Positions 34,356 through 42,262 of a stretch of DNA of 45,732 nucleotides are shown piece after piece. The stretch spans positions 1 through 45,732 of the forward strand of contig MWCO01000051.1 in assembly GCA_002070115.1 (NCBI GenBank). Direction: 5' to 3'. The notes below the pieces were generated by a model. The model was not told the origin of the DNA and did no database searches. It saw nothing but the letters and a program-made list of their open reading frames with translations. Positions within the stretch are counted from its first letter, which is position 1. The number at the start of each line of letters is the position of its first letter. Source of the stretch: Deltaproteobacteria bacterium ADurb.Bin207 (GTDB taxonomy: Bacteria > Myxococcota_A > Polyangia > Polyangiales > Polyangiaceae). A program made the position numbers and the translations under genes.

Positions 34356-35881
34356 AGGGCAACCTCCTCCATGGCATCCAGGCTCCCCTGGTACAACTGG
34401 CGGATATCCGAAAAACCGAGGCGAAGCATGGCGAGGCGTTCGAGACCCAAGCCCCATGCGAGCACGGGGTGCTTACATCCGAAGGGTTCGCTGACCTCCG
34501 GTCGAAAGATGCCGCTGCCTCCCATTTCGATCCACTTGCCACGGCTCTCCATATACACCATGACATCCACACTAGGCTCCGTATACGGATAGAACGCGGG
34601 CTTGAACCGCACCTTGGCAAAGCCCATTTTTTGGTAGAAAGCCGTCAGGGTGCCCAGCAGGGTTGCTAGGCTCGCTTGCTCGTCGATCACGATGCCTTCG
34701 ATTTGATGAAACACTGGTAAGTGCTTGAAAGATATGGTTTCATTTCGATAGGTCCAACCCACGCAGAAGGCCTTGTACGGCGGATTCGGATGCGCTGCGA
34801 GGGCACGGATGGTGGCCGCCGTCGTATGGGTTCGAAGCACGACTCGCTCAGCTTCCCTTTCGCTCCATTTATATCCCCATCCGGTTGATCCGGTATCGCC
34901 TCCGTGTTCGTGGGTGCGACGAACCGGTTCGACGACCTCGGGGGGAGGCAAAGGAATACGGGCCGGATCGAGCATATAGAACGTGTCTTGCATGTCTCGG
35001 GCGGGATGGTCTTGCGGTTGAAAAAGGGCGTCGAAGTTCCAAAACGCGCTCTCGACCATCGGTGAGACCACCTCCTCGAACCCGAGTTCTAGAAAAGCTC
35101 TGCGGGTCTGTTCCATGATTTTTCGAAGGGGATGGATCTTGGCCGGATACACGGTTTTTCCCGGTAAGGTGACATCGTAGGGACGCAGGGTGATGTCGCG
35201 CCAGGCACCGGATTGGAAGTCTTCGGGCGCGAGCGCATTCTGCTCTCGTTTGACCTTCGCTCGTGAGAGCGCCTCGAGACCTTGCGTCGTCAGGCTCAGG
35301 ATCCGTTGGGTGCGCTTGCGCAGTTTGGCAAGGTCCGTGCGCTTGCCGAGAAGCTGTTCGACAGCCACCGGATCGACCCCCTGCAACGCTTGTTCGTCGA
35401 GGAATCGAGTTCCTTCGAGGGCCAAGCGAAGCGCGCGTTCGTCGTCAGCAGGCTCATCGACAGCCAACCGCCCCGCATCGGTAACGCGGACCATGGGCGG
35501 CTGGCCTTTCGTTCGTTCGACCCATCCGCGGGCACTGCCCCAGCGGAAGATTTCGTGAACGGGCAGGCCTTGTGCTTGCGCGCGTTGGGTGAAATCGGGC
35601 ACGGACAACGAACCCCCGGCGTCGATGAGCAACCGCAAGGCTTGGCGTTCCGGCAGCCCTTGTTGCAATCGTGCAGCAGCGTCCGGCACCGGATCCAGCT
35701 CGAGACGCACCCGCTCCTTCACATCGAAAAAACCCTGTTGTTGCGCCTCCAGCGCGGCAACCATCACCAGGCTTTGATCCAATTGCGTGGTTTGCACCAC
35801 ATCAGCCACGTCTTTGGGACCCGCCCGAACGGCTTCCCAGACTTTTTTAGCGGTTTCGGTGAGAACGACAGGGGCAATCAT
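34346..35881 (-). CDS. pheS: phenylalanyl-tRNA synthetase alpha chain, archaeal/eukaryotic type
   Basis: This is the catalytic alpha subunit of PheRS, 511 residues, much longer than bacterial PheS (~330-350). The extra N-terminus (1-210) consists of winged-helix-like DNA/RNA-binding segments (VWEAVRAGPKDVADVVQ, ALRLLIDAGGSLSVPDF), as in archaeal and eukaryotic enzymes. The class II core holds HPLRKIMEQTRRAFLELGFEEV (motif 1 region), VESAFWNFDALFQPQDHPARDMQDTFY (about 277-302), and CKHPVLAWGLGLERLAML (motif 3). The AAGGAG site lies upstream of the ATG at 35881. It is coupled to pheT by overlap. The bacterial copy is not in this window, so whether this is the only PheRS cannot be seen. Confidence 0.92.
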   Translation of the reverse strand: MIAPVVLTETAKKVWEAVRAGPKDVADVVQTTQLDQSLVMVAALEAQQQGFFDVKERVRLELDPVPDAAARLQQGLPERQALRLLIDAGGSLSVPDFTQRAQAQGLPVHEIFRWGSARGWVERTKGQPPMVRVTDAGRLAVDEPADDERALRLALEGTRFLDEQALQGVDPVAVEQLLGKRTDLAKLRKRTQRILSLTTQGLEALSRAKVKREQNALAPEDFQSGAWRDITLRPYDVTLPGKTVYPAKIHPLRKIMEQTRRAFLELGFEEVVSPMVESAFWNFDALFQPQDHPARDMQDTFYMLDPARIPLPPPEVVEPVRRTHEHGGDTGSTGWGYKWSEREAERVVLRTHTTAATIRALAAHPNPPYKAFCVGWTYRNETISFKHLPVFHQIEGIVIDEQASLATLLGTLTAFYQKMGFAKVRFKPAFYPYTEPSVDVMVYMESRGKWIEMGGSGIFRPEVSEPFGCKHPVLAWGLGLERLAMLRLGFSDIRQLYQGSLDAMEEVALCR

Positions 35882-36025
35882 CGTACGATAAACTCCTTGG
35901 AGGCCCGCAGCCGGGCCGATATGCGCCTACCAGCAGGGGGGACATAGAATCAACCATCGGATGGATAGAACCTCCATTCTGGCCATTGCTTGCCGGCCAA
36001 GGCTGCACTACGAAAGGGTATTCCC

Positions 36026-36550
36026 ATGACACGCATTCGCGTCGTGGGCCGAGATCAACCGATCGAAGCCCCAGAAGGTTCCAGTCTCCTCGCGGCCTTG
36101 TTGGCAGCGCGTTCCCCCATTAGCACCTCGTGCGGCGGACAAGCCACCTGCGGCCTGTGCCGCCTTACCGTGCTGCAGGGAAGCTCGTTGCTTTCCCCCG
36201 TCAACGCCAAGGAGGTCCTGCACCTCGGCAACGTGGCGAAAGTCGTCAGCATTCGCCTGGCATGCCAGGCTCTCATCATGGGCGAAGGGGAAATCGAAAT
36301 CGATGTGCCCGCCGTTGTCGATGTGGCCGCAAGAAAACGAGAACAGGCCCGCCGAGGATTTGCCGAGCGGGCGCAACGTCGACGCTCCGTGCCGGGAACC
36401 CAGGCTTCCCCGGAGACTCCCTTGGAGCCGGCGCCCAAAGCTGCCGTGGAACGAATCGAATGGCGACCTCGCATGCTCAACCCGGGGCCGGAGCAAACCC
36501 CGGACCCTGACCTACCGGCCGACCGAAAACAAAAATCCCAGAGGTCTTGA
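36026..36550 (+). CDS. [2Fe-2S] ferredoxin with Pro/Arg-rich C-terminal extension
   Basis: This is a 174-residue electron carrier. The ferredoxin fold (1-100) has cluster ligands C36, C42, C45 and C80. The C-x5-C-x2-C spacing is that of adrenodoxin-type rather than plant-type (C-x4-C-x2-C) ferredoxins. The fold is followed by about 75 residues rich in Arg, Pro and Glu (AARKREQARRGFAERAQRRR, TPLEPAPK), of unknown function and unusual in the family. The ATG at 36026 has GAAAGGG upstream; an in-frame upstream start is less convincing. No reductase is adjacent; the FNR-type reductase at 15685 is 20 kb away. It is divergent from pheS, with 144 bp between start codons. Confidence 0.82.
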   Translation: MTRIRVVGRDQPIEAPEGSSLLAALLAARSPISTSCGGQATCGLCRLTVLQGSSLLSPVNAKEVLHLGNVAKVVSIRLACQALIMGEGEIEIDVPAVVDVAARKREQARRGFAERAQRRRSVPGTQASPETPLEPAPKAAVERIEWRPRMLNPGPEQTPDPDLPADRKQKSQRS

Positions 36551-36902
36551 ACGATGGGGGCGACAAGGGCCCTGGACGAGCCGGCAAGTAGGTGCCAGCG
36601 CCCCACGAGGGGGATGTGGGGAAACACTAGGTATTTCAATTAGTTGCATCGTGTTTGACGCGGAATCATCGATCACGAGCCGAGTAATTGCTTTTCCGAA
36701 CGAGCGTCTGATGAGCGTGAGTTAATGTGTTTTTCCAATTGGTTATCGTTTGGCGGCTCGTTGGGGGCGGGGGGTGATGCGGCGTTGGGTCTCGTTGGGT
36801 CGGCCGGCGAGCAGAGAGTCATCGAACTCGATCCCGGGATGACATGACCTTCCGAATGGTCTAGCGTGCGACCCCCAACAAGACTCACAAGGACGTTGGC
36901 TG
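36551..36902. other. gene-free region upstream of the bactofilin operon
   Basis: This 352-bp stretch holds no convincing gene. A perfect hairpin CCCCAC-9 nt-GTGGGG lies at 36601-36621 after the ferredoxin stop, without a T-run, so a terminator role is doubtful. AT-rich patches follow at about 36631-36645 and 36719-36748. The 3' part must hold the bactofilin promoter, but I see no consensus sigma-70 or sigma-54 site. AAGGAC lies nine bases upstream of the first bactofilin ATG. Confidence 0.45.
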
Positions 36903-37268
36903 ATGCGCAAGGACGAACTCGAAGCCGCCTCCACGCTCGGCAGCGGCATTTCTATTCAGGGCCGAATCATGGGAGAGGGAAACCTGACCGTGGAAGGCTC
37001 GGTCGAAGGTGATGTGACGATCCAAGGCGATTTCGTCGTAGCCGCGGGCGCTCGCGTTCACGGTTCGGTCGAAGCGCATGGTGTCGTGGTCGAGGGCGAT
37101 CTCGAAGGTGATATTCTTGCCACCGGCCCGGTCCATGCGGGTGCGGGGGCGAGTCTGCGTGGCAATGTGAAAGGTCAAGCTTTCACGATGGAAGAGGGAG
37201 CCACGGTTTCGGTGACGGTCGATGCGGATTTCGATCTGCCTCCGGAACTTCAAGGGGGACGAGAGTAG
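36903..37268 (+). CDS. bactofilin 1
   Basis: This is a polymer-forming cytoskeletal protein of 121 residues. The centre is a right-handed beta-helix (DUF583) recognisable from its repeating glycine-valine turns (VEGSVEGDVTIQGDF, ARVHGSVEAHGVVVEGDLEGDILATGPVHAGAGASLRGNVKG). A short unstructured N-terminal tail (RKDELEAASTLGSG) is typical. Bactofilins polymerise without nucleotide and act as scaffolds for polarity, stalk or cell-wall enzymes. It is the first of three tandem, non-identical bactofilins, 41 bp before the second. In Myxococcus xanthus bacN, bacO and bacP are also a trio but lie beside parABC and padC, which are absent here. Confidence 0.93.
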   Translation: MRKDELEAASTLGSGISIQGRIMGEGNLTVEGSVEGDVTIQGDFVVAAGARVHGSVEAHGVVVEGDLEGDILATGPVHAGAGASLRGNVKGQAFTMEEGATVSVTVDADFDLPPELQGGRE

Positions 37269-37309
37269 CAAGTACGAACACTCGTTTCGTGCGAGTGGGG
37301 AGAACTCCT

Positions 37310-37624
37310 ATGGCAAGTACGGTCATTGGTCCAGGAATCACGATCGAAGGCGAAGTCATCGCGGACGATGACGTTGTCGTTCAAGGCACCATTCGTGGGA
37401 AGCTTACGTCCCAGGATGCGGTCATTATCGAGGCGGGTGCGACGGTGGAAGCGGACGTATCGGCGGCATCCGTGGTGGTAAGTGGAAGTGTGACGGGCGA
37501 CGTGCAGGCTGCTGATCGGGTGGATTTGCAGTCGACGGGTCGATTGGTGGGTGATGTCAAAGCGGCGCGGCTAACGATTGCTGATGGTGCGTCGTTCAAG
37601 GGCAACGTCGACATGGACGTTTGA
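37310..37624 (+). CDS. bactofilin 2
   Basis: This is a short bactofilin of 104 residues consisting of almost nothing but the beta-helix (TIEGEVIADDDVVVQGTIRGKLT, IIEAGATVEADVSAASVVVSGSV, RVDLQSTGRLVGDVKAARLTIADGASFKGNV). The ATG at 37310 has GGGGAGA seven bases upstream; an upstream in-frame start at 37289 lacks this. It lacks a C-terminal tail, so it may co-polymerise with its neighbours, whose tails would provide the binding surfaces (inference). It belongs to the operon of three bactofilins followed by pyrE; the next start is 77 bp downstream. Confidence 0.92.
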   Translation: MASTVIGPGITIEGEVIADDDVVVQGTIRGKLTSQDAVIIEAGATVEADVSAASVVVSGSVTGDVQAADRVDLQSTGRLVGDVKAARLTIADGASFKGNVDMDV

Positions 37625-37701
37625 CTTTCGCACCGTGGGCAAGGTGTGGAGAAGCGATCTGCGGGAATCCTTCCTGCTTGTGATAGGACGGGTGAAAAAA
37701 A

Positions 37702-38421
37702 ATGGCCGACAGCGAGGCGATCATCGGGCAAGGGACGTTCATTCGCGGCAATCTCCGTGGTGAGGGGGATTTATGTGTCGTTGGGCATGTCGAAGGAGTG
37801 ATTGAGGTTCGTGGACAAGTCATTTTCGAAGAAACCTCGATCATTCAGGCAGATGTGACCGCGGAGCGGATCATCGTGCGTGGTGCGATTGCTGGTGAGC
37901 TTTCGGCAAAAGAGTCGATCGTGCTGGAGGAAGGCTGCCGGGTGGTAGGGGGATTGCGAGCCCCTCGACTTCGTATCGAGCCTGGAGCGCTGTATCGGGG
38001 ACGCATCGACATGATGGAAGGGGGTGCGGTTACGGCAGCGGCAAGCGCGAAGCAACAATCGCGTCCTGCGGTACAGGCCACACAACCGTCGGCCGCTGGT
38101 CGGTCGGCATCGGTAGTGGCTTCTGCGCCTGCGCGTCCAGCTCCCGCGCGACCCGCGCCTTCTCGAACGGCGCCGAACCGTCCACCGGCGCGTCCCGCTC
38201 GTGCGCAAGCGGTACAGCCGCTGCCGGAGCCCGAGGTTCAACCGCAGCCCGCATCATCTGTTGCCCTTCCGCGTGTGGGGCGCATACGTTCCGCGCCCGC
38301 GGTTACCGAATCCGCGCCCGTGCAAGCCAGTGATTCTGGGGATGTGCCGCCGCCGCCCGTGGTTCCAGCGCTGAAAAAGAAAACCAAAGGGGCCGTGCGA
38401 AAACGCGGAGATGCTTCATGA
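37702..38421 (+). CDS. bactofilin 3 with Ala/Pro-rich basic tail
   Basis: This is a bactofilin of 239 residues. The beta-helix occupies about residues 5-108 (GTFIRGNLRGEGDLCVVGHVEG, VRGAIAGELSAKESIVLEEGCRVVGGL). It is followed by a low-complexity Ala/Pro/Arg/Gln tail of about 110 residues and a basic end, KKKTKGAVRKRG. Long tails ending in Lys-rich motifs are known in myxobacterial bactofilins, where they mediate partner binding (family knowledge). The last codons overlap the start of pyrE as ATGA (38418-38421), so pyrE is translated together with it. This coupling of a cytoskeletal scaffold to a pyrimidine enzyme has no obvious functional reason. Confidence 0.9.
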   Translation: MADSEAIIGQGTFIRGNLRGEGDLCVVGHVEGVIEVRGQVIFEETSIIQADVTAERIIVRGAIAGELSAKESIVLEEGCRVVGGLRAPRLRIEPGALYRGRIDMMEGGAVTAAASAKQQSRPAVQATQPSAAGRSASVVASAPARPAPARPAPSRTAPNRPPARPARAQAVQPLPEPEVQPQPASSVALPRVGRIRSAPAVTESAPVQASDSGDVPPPPVVPALKKKTKGAVRKRGDAS

Positions 38422-38972
38422 ATGCCAAGCGCGAACGTTTGATCGAACTCCTGCGGGAGCTGTCTTTCGAGCGAAAGCGCGTCATTTTGGCATCGGGTCG
38501 TGAGAGCGACTTTTTCATCGATTGCAAACAGACTGCCCTTACCGCCGAAGGACACGTGCTACTCGGCGAACTGATGTTTCACGCTCTTCGGCAACTCGCT
38601 CCCGTGAAAGCCGTCGCTGGGGTGGAATTGGGCGGTTGTCCCTTGGCTTCCGCGGTGGCGCTGACGAGCTTTTTGCACGGGGCTCCTTTGGTGGCGTTGT
38701 ACGTTCGAAAAAGCCAAAAAGACCACGGAATGAAAAAAATGATCGAAGGCGACAAATCCATGCACGAAGGCATGGCGGTCGCCCTTGTCGAAGACGTGAT
38801 CACCACCGGTGGTTCCACCTTGCGTGCGGCTCAGGTACTGCGGCAGGCGGGCTTGGTTCCGGTCGGGGTGGTGGCGATTGTGGATCGGCTCGAGGGTGGT
38901 TCAGACGCCTTGCGCGAAGCGGGTTTGCCTTTGGTGGCGTTGACCACACGCAAAGACTTCATCGCAGATTGA
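38418..38972 (+). CDS. pyrE: orotate phosphoribosyltransferase
   Basis: This enzyme catalyses orotate + PRPP to OMP in pyrimidine synthesis. It is 184 residues long, normal for the compact OPRTase group. The PRPP-binding motif is VALVEDVITTGGST at about 114-127, followed by the usual downstream AAQVLRQAGL helix. The flexible-loop region KSQKDHGMKKMIEGD carries the catalytic lysines. The start is the ATG at 38418 overlapping the bactofilin stop. No other pyr gene is present. The stop is followed by a 386-bp gene-free region. Confidence 0.92.
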   Translation: MNAKRERLIELLRELSFERKRVILASGRESDFFIDCKQTALTAEGHVLLGELMFHALRQLAPVKAVAGVELGGCPLASAVALTSFLHGAPLVALYVRKSQKDHGMKKMIEGDKSMHEGMAVALVEDVITTGGSTLRAAQVLRQAGLVPVGVVAIVDRLEGGSDALREAGLPLVALTTRKDFIAD

Positions 38973-39358
38973 ACCTTCCTGTCGTTTCGGGGTGTGCGAA
39001 CGCCTGCGGACTTTCGGGCATCGGTAGGGGGCACTCCGTGTTGGAGTCTAGGTCGTCGATCGTTCCGTCTTTGCTTAGGGGGGCCAATCATGGGCCGGTT
39101 GGTATATAACATGTTGAATTGATTGAATTATTGATAATACCCGCCGGTGAAAGGGGGCGATGGAGATCGGTGATGGGATGACGGGGAGGGATGATGAGGC
39201 AGGTGTGTTCGGAGATTGGGTAGCCGGTTGGGGTTGTGGAGCCAACTTCGCGGCTGGGTCGTTTCAGGGCAGCGACGATGAATTGTAGCCGCCGATGCTT
39301 GACATACTGGGACCCATCTCGCATCTGATGTCATACTCCGGTGCAGAGACGTTTTGTG
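38973..39358. other. gene-free region before the TonB-like gene
   Basis: No gene is supported in these 386 bp. An ACTCC-5 nt-GGAGT inverted repeat lies at 39033-39047. A larger imperfect inverted repeat around an AT-rich core lies at 39095-39147 (described separately). A perfect -35-like TTGACA is at 39299-39304, but no good -10 follows at 16-18 bp spacing; the nearest AT-containing hexamer (CATACT, 39332-39337) is too far away. Any promoter here is therefore weak or uses another sigma factor. Confidence 0.45.
39095..39147. repeat. imperfect inverted repeat around an AT-rich core
   Basis: The left arm is CCGGTTGGTAT at 39095-39105. The right arm at 39137-39147 reads CCGGCGGGTAT as reverse complement, so 9 of 11 bases match. 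The 31-bp core is almost all A and T. It lies about 120 bp after pyrE in the gap before the TonB-like gene. It could be a transcription-termination or protein-binding element. Confidence 0.4.
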
Positions 39359-41050
39359 ATGAGGCGCGAATTCGGCATTCCGTTCGTGGCGTGGGTCGGT
39401 GCGGCCGTCCTGGCGCATTTGCTATGGACGACGGGAGCGGATCGGGTTGCGCGGGTGGTGGAGGATTTCAGTCGGATTCGCTGGTTTGTCGAGTCGGTGT
39501 CCGCGGAAGTGGCGCGGGCGCAGCAGGTGGAGATCTCGCTCGAGGACATGCCTTTGCAAGCGGAGGATGATTCGGAGCAGAGTCAGCAAGAGCGAGAGAG
39601 TCGGGCAAAGGACAAGATGGAGCAGCCGCCTTCGCCGGCGGAGTCCGAGCCCGAGCCTCCGGTGGAATCCAAGCCGAAGCCAAGCGATCCGATACAACTA
39701 TTTCCCGTGCCGTCGGTCGAAGCGCCCAAGGTTCAGGTTGTGCCGGAGATCAAAAAAGATCAGCGAATTGCGGTTAAGCAGCACGTCAAGGACAAGGATC
39801 AGCCGGACAATCCGAATGCTCGTTTCATTGGTGATGAGGCCAATCATGTGCAGGAGGAGACGGTGGCGCGCATCACCTCTCACGATCAGGACGATCAGAA
39901 TCCGACGCCTGGAGGACAGCATTCGTCGGAGGATCGACGTCCGGGCAATGCGGATGAGACGAAGATAGGTGATAGTGAGGATAGGGAGGGGGAGCCGGAC
40001 AAGGCGCCGGGCGAGCATGTGGTGGAAGAGAAGGAAGGAAAAGTGGATGAGCCGCCGGCGCGGACTGCCTCGGCTCCGTCCGTGGAGCCCAAGGCCGGAG
40101 ATCCTGCCCGTGTTGCGGCGCGGGACAAGCCAATGACACCGCAGCCACCGCCGCAACCCACGACGATCCCCGAAGAGGCAGAACCGCTGGTGTCGGGTCA
40201 GGGGACTTATTCCCTCGATCCTCGTCGAAAGAAAAAGCCGGTGGATACTCGGAGTCCGGGGCCGTCGCGATTGACCACTCCCAACCGCGTGGGATTGGGA
40301 GCTGGGCCGAATGAGCGTGGAATTCAGACGAATTTGACGATGGATGACGTGGTGGCTTCCGTGGGGCGTGATGAACTGGCGCGTCAGCGGGCAGCCGATG
40401 GCGAGCGTCGTCGAAGCCAGCATCGTGGCTCCTGGCATTCATCGAGTTTCGAGCGGTGGCGCGGGGCCATTGAGAATTACGTATCGTCGGTTCGCCCGGG
40501 AAATCAGACCGCGCTCAACACGGCGCGGGTTCCTTTTGCCACGTATCTCGTGCAAATCCACAATCGGATTCATCCTGTTTTTGCGGATACTTTTCTTGCT
40601 TCCCTCGATGCGTTGCCTTTCGATCATCCGATCAACGACTACAAGCTCATGGCGCGGTTGGAGATTGTGGTGGAGCCCAATTCCGGTCGGGTGATCAAGA
40701 TGGGGGTGATCAAAACGAGTGGAATCACTGCTTTTGATGTGGGTGCTTTGGATTCCGTGCAGCGGGCCGGGCCTTTTGGCAAGGCGCCTTCGGGCATCAT
40801 TTCCACCGATGGAAACGTCTATTTGCATTGGGAATTTCATCGCAATCCGATCTACGCCTGCTCGACGATGAATGCGCATCCGTACATGCTTCGTCAGCCT
40901 CCGCCCATCCACGTGCCGGACGAGCCGCCGCGAGATCCGAAACCACCGGTGGATCCGCGTGAGCGGGGAGTTCCTCCGGGTTCGGGTCCTGCGCAGGACC
41001 GTTCGCGATATGGCAAACGCGGGTCGTGGCGTCGCGCTCGTGAAGGTTGA
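39359..41050 (+). CDS. TonB-family energy-transducer-like protein with long charged linker
   Basis: This is a 563-residue inner-membrane protein. A single N-terminal transmembrane segment (IPFVAWVGAAVLAHLLW) is followed by a periplasmic linker of more than 330 residues dominated by Glu, Asp, Lys, Pro and Gln (for example SPAESEPEPPVESKPKPSD). The C-terminal domain (about residues 385-505) has the TonB_C pattern LEIVVEPNSGRVIKMGVIKTSGITAFDVGALDSVQRAGPF. A further Pro/Arg tail comes after it, which TonB proteins normally lack. No ExbB/ExbD genes are adjacent. Such large TonB-like proteins in myxobacteria are linked to envelope machinery; the partner here is unknown. A GTG at 39341 is a possible alternative start. 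Confidence 0.75.
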   Translation: MRREFGIPFVAWVGAAVLAHLLWTTGADRVARVVEDFSRIRWFVESVSAEVARAQQVEISLEDMPLQAEDDSEQSQQERESRAKDKMEQPPSPAESEPEPPVESKPKPSDPIQLFPVPSVEAPKVQVVPEIKKDQRIAVKQHVKDKDQPDNPNARFIGDEANHVQEETVARITSHDQDDQNPTPGGQHSSEDRRPGNADETKIGDSEDREGEPDKAPGEHVVEEKEGKVDEPPARTASAPSVEPKAGDPARVAARDKPMTPQPPPQPTTIPEEAEPLVSGQGTYSLDPRRKKKPVDTRSPGPSRLTTPNRVGLGAGPNERGIQTNLTMDDVVASVGRDELARQRAADGERRRSQHRGSWHSSSFERWRGAIENYVSSVRPGNQTALNTARVPFATYLVQIHNRIHPVFADTFLASLDALPFDHPINDYKLMARLEIVVEPNSGRVIKMGVIKTSGITAFDVGALDSVQRAGPFGKAPSGIISTDGNVYLHWEFHRNPIYACSTMNAHPYMLRQPPPIHVPDEPPRDPKPPVDPRERGVPPGSGPAQDRSRYGKRGSWRRAREG

Positions 41051-41185
41051 GTGGGTATGGAACGTGCTGATGACAATTTCCGTGAGCCCAACTAGGATGA
41101 AGTTTGTGAAAAGGGGATTGGAGCCATGGTTGAGCTGTAATGGGCAAGCGATGCACCGCGCCGCGTCACGATATGAGGATTTATC

Positions 41186-42262
41186 GTGAGCGAAAGCTCG
41201 GAACAGCCCTCGTCGACGGCTCGTCCTTTGCGGGTGACGATCGCGGAACTCGGGCGGCTGGTGCGTCCGGCGGCGGCGCTTGCGCTCGTGGCGATGCTAT
41301 TGGGTCAAGCGGTCGTACCTGCGGTCAAAAGCGTGGGATTGGCGAGTCTCATCGAGCCGCTCGACTTGGTGGCCAACATCAGTTCTCACTTGCTGGCTTT
41401 CACGGCCACGGCTCTTTCCATCGGGTTGTTGCTCGTGGTGGGAAGGGATCCTCGTGTTTCTCTTGTCGCACGTGTGCTTTTGGTAGCGCAGGCAGTCATT
41501 GTCCTTGTGCTTGCAGTTCCCGCTTCCCGTTTTCGTCTTTCTAGTTTCGCATGTTTCTTTTTGGGGGCGGTGGCTTGTTCGGCCGCCATGGTTGCGGCGA
41601 TCGAGGGCATTCGTGAGACGCGATCCAGGGCTTTGGGGTTGGTGCTTGCCATCCTTGGAATCGCGGCGGCGGCTCGTGTGACGAGTGCTGGATTGATCGT
41701 TATCCCTTCCCTGCCACAAGCCGAGCGTCTTATGTCTCTTTCCACCAGTATGGCCACCGGTTCGGTCGTATTGCATGCCATTTCCTTGTTCGTGGCTCTG
41801 TCTTGGATCGCGGCGCGACGTCGCAGCACGGTATCGTTTGGCACTTTTTTGGCCCTGTTGGGGGCGATGGTCGTGACGTGGGGGGCCGCGGGGGTCCATC
41901 CTCGATCTCCGTTATGGGCCGTGTTTTTTGCGCGATTGCAAGACCATCTCATGCCGGCGCCGCTGTCGCTGTTGGCTCGTTCTGTCGATGGTTTTGTCGT
42001 GGTGTTGGCACCGCTGGTTGCGTTCACCGCGCTTTTGATGCGTCGTCAAATGGGCGCTGTGGTTGGTGCGTTGGCGCTTGTATTGACAGCGGGAACGGCG
42101 GTGGACATTCCGGGGCGTGCGTTGATCATGGTGGTGGGAGCGTTGGCTACGGTATTGGCGGCGCGTGATGAGCAAGGAATGTGGGAAGTATTGATGGGTA
42201 AGCGATGGGAGCCTGCCAAGCCATCGAGCGAAAACATGGGGCAAGCGCCGGAACCCGAGTGA
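41186..42262 (+). CDS. polytopic membrane protein of unknown function
   Basis: This 358-residue protein has around nine to ten hydrophobic helices (for example ALALVAMLLGQAVVPAV, VLLVAQAVIVLVLAVPA, ALGLVLAILGIAAAARV, FGTFLALLGAMVVTWGAAGV, VVGALALVLTAGTAVDI) between a short hydrophilic N-terminus and a Pro/Glu C-terminus. I recognise no transport or enzyme motif. The start is GTG at 41186 with GAGGAT six bases upstream. It is translationally coupled to the downstream LCCL lipoprotein through a TGATG overlap. The pair may form an envelope module (inference). Confidence 0.6.
   Translation: MSESSEQPSSTARPLRVTIAELGRLVRPAAALALVAMLLGQAVVPAVKSVGLASLIEPLDLVANISSHLLAFTATALSIGLLLVVGRDPRVSLVARVLLVAQAVIVLVLAVPASRFRLSSFACFFLGAVACSAAMVAAIEGIRETRSRALGLVLAILGIAAAARVTSAGLIVIPSLPQAERLMSLSTSMATGSVVLHAISLFVALSWIAARRRSTVSFGTFLALLGAMVVTWGAAGVHPRSPLWAVFFARLQDHLMPAPLSLLARSVDGFVVVLAPLVAFTALLMRRQMGAVVGALALVLTAGTAVDIPGRALIMVVGALATVLAARDEQGMWEVLMGKRWEPAKPSSENMGQAPEPE

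Noticed and set aside
36601..36621. CCCCAC/GTGGGG hairpin as the ferredoxin terminator
   Set aside because: The stem is perfect but is followed by AAACACTAGG, not a T-run; left as a note only.
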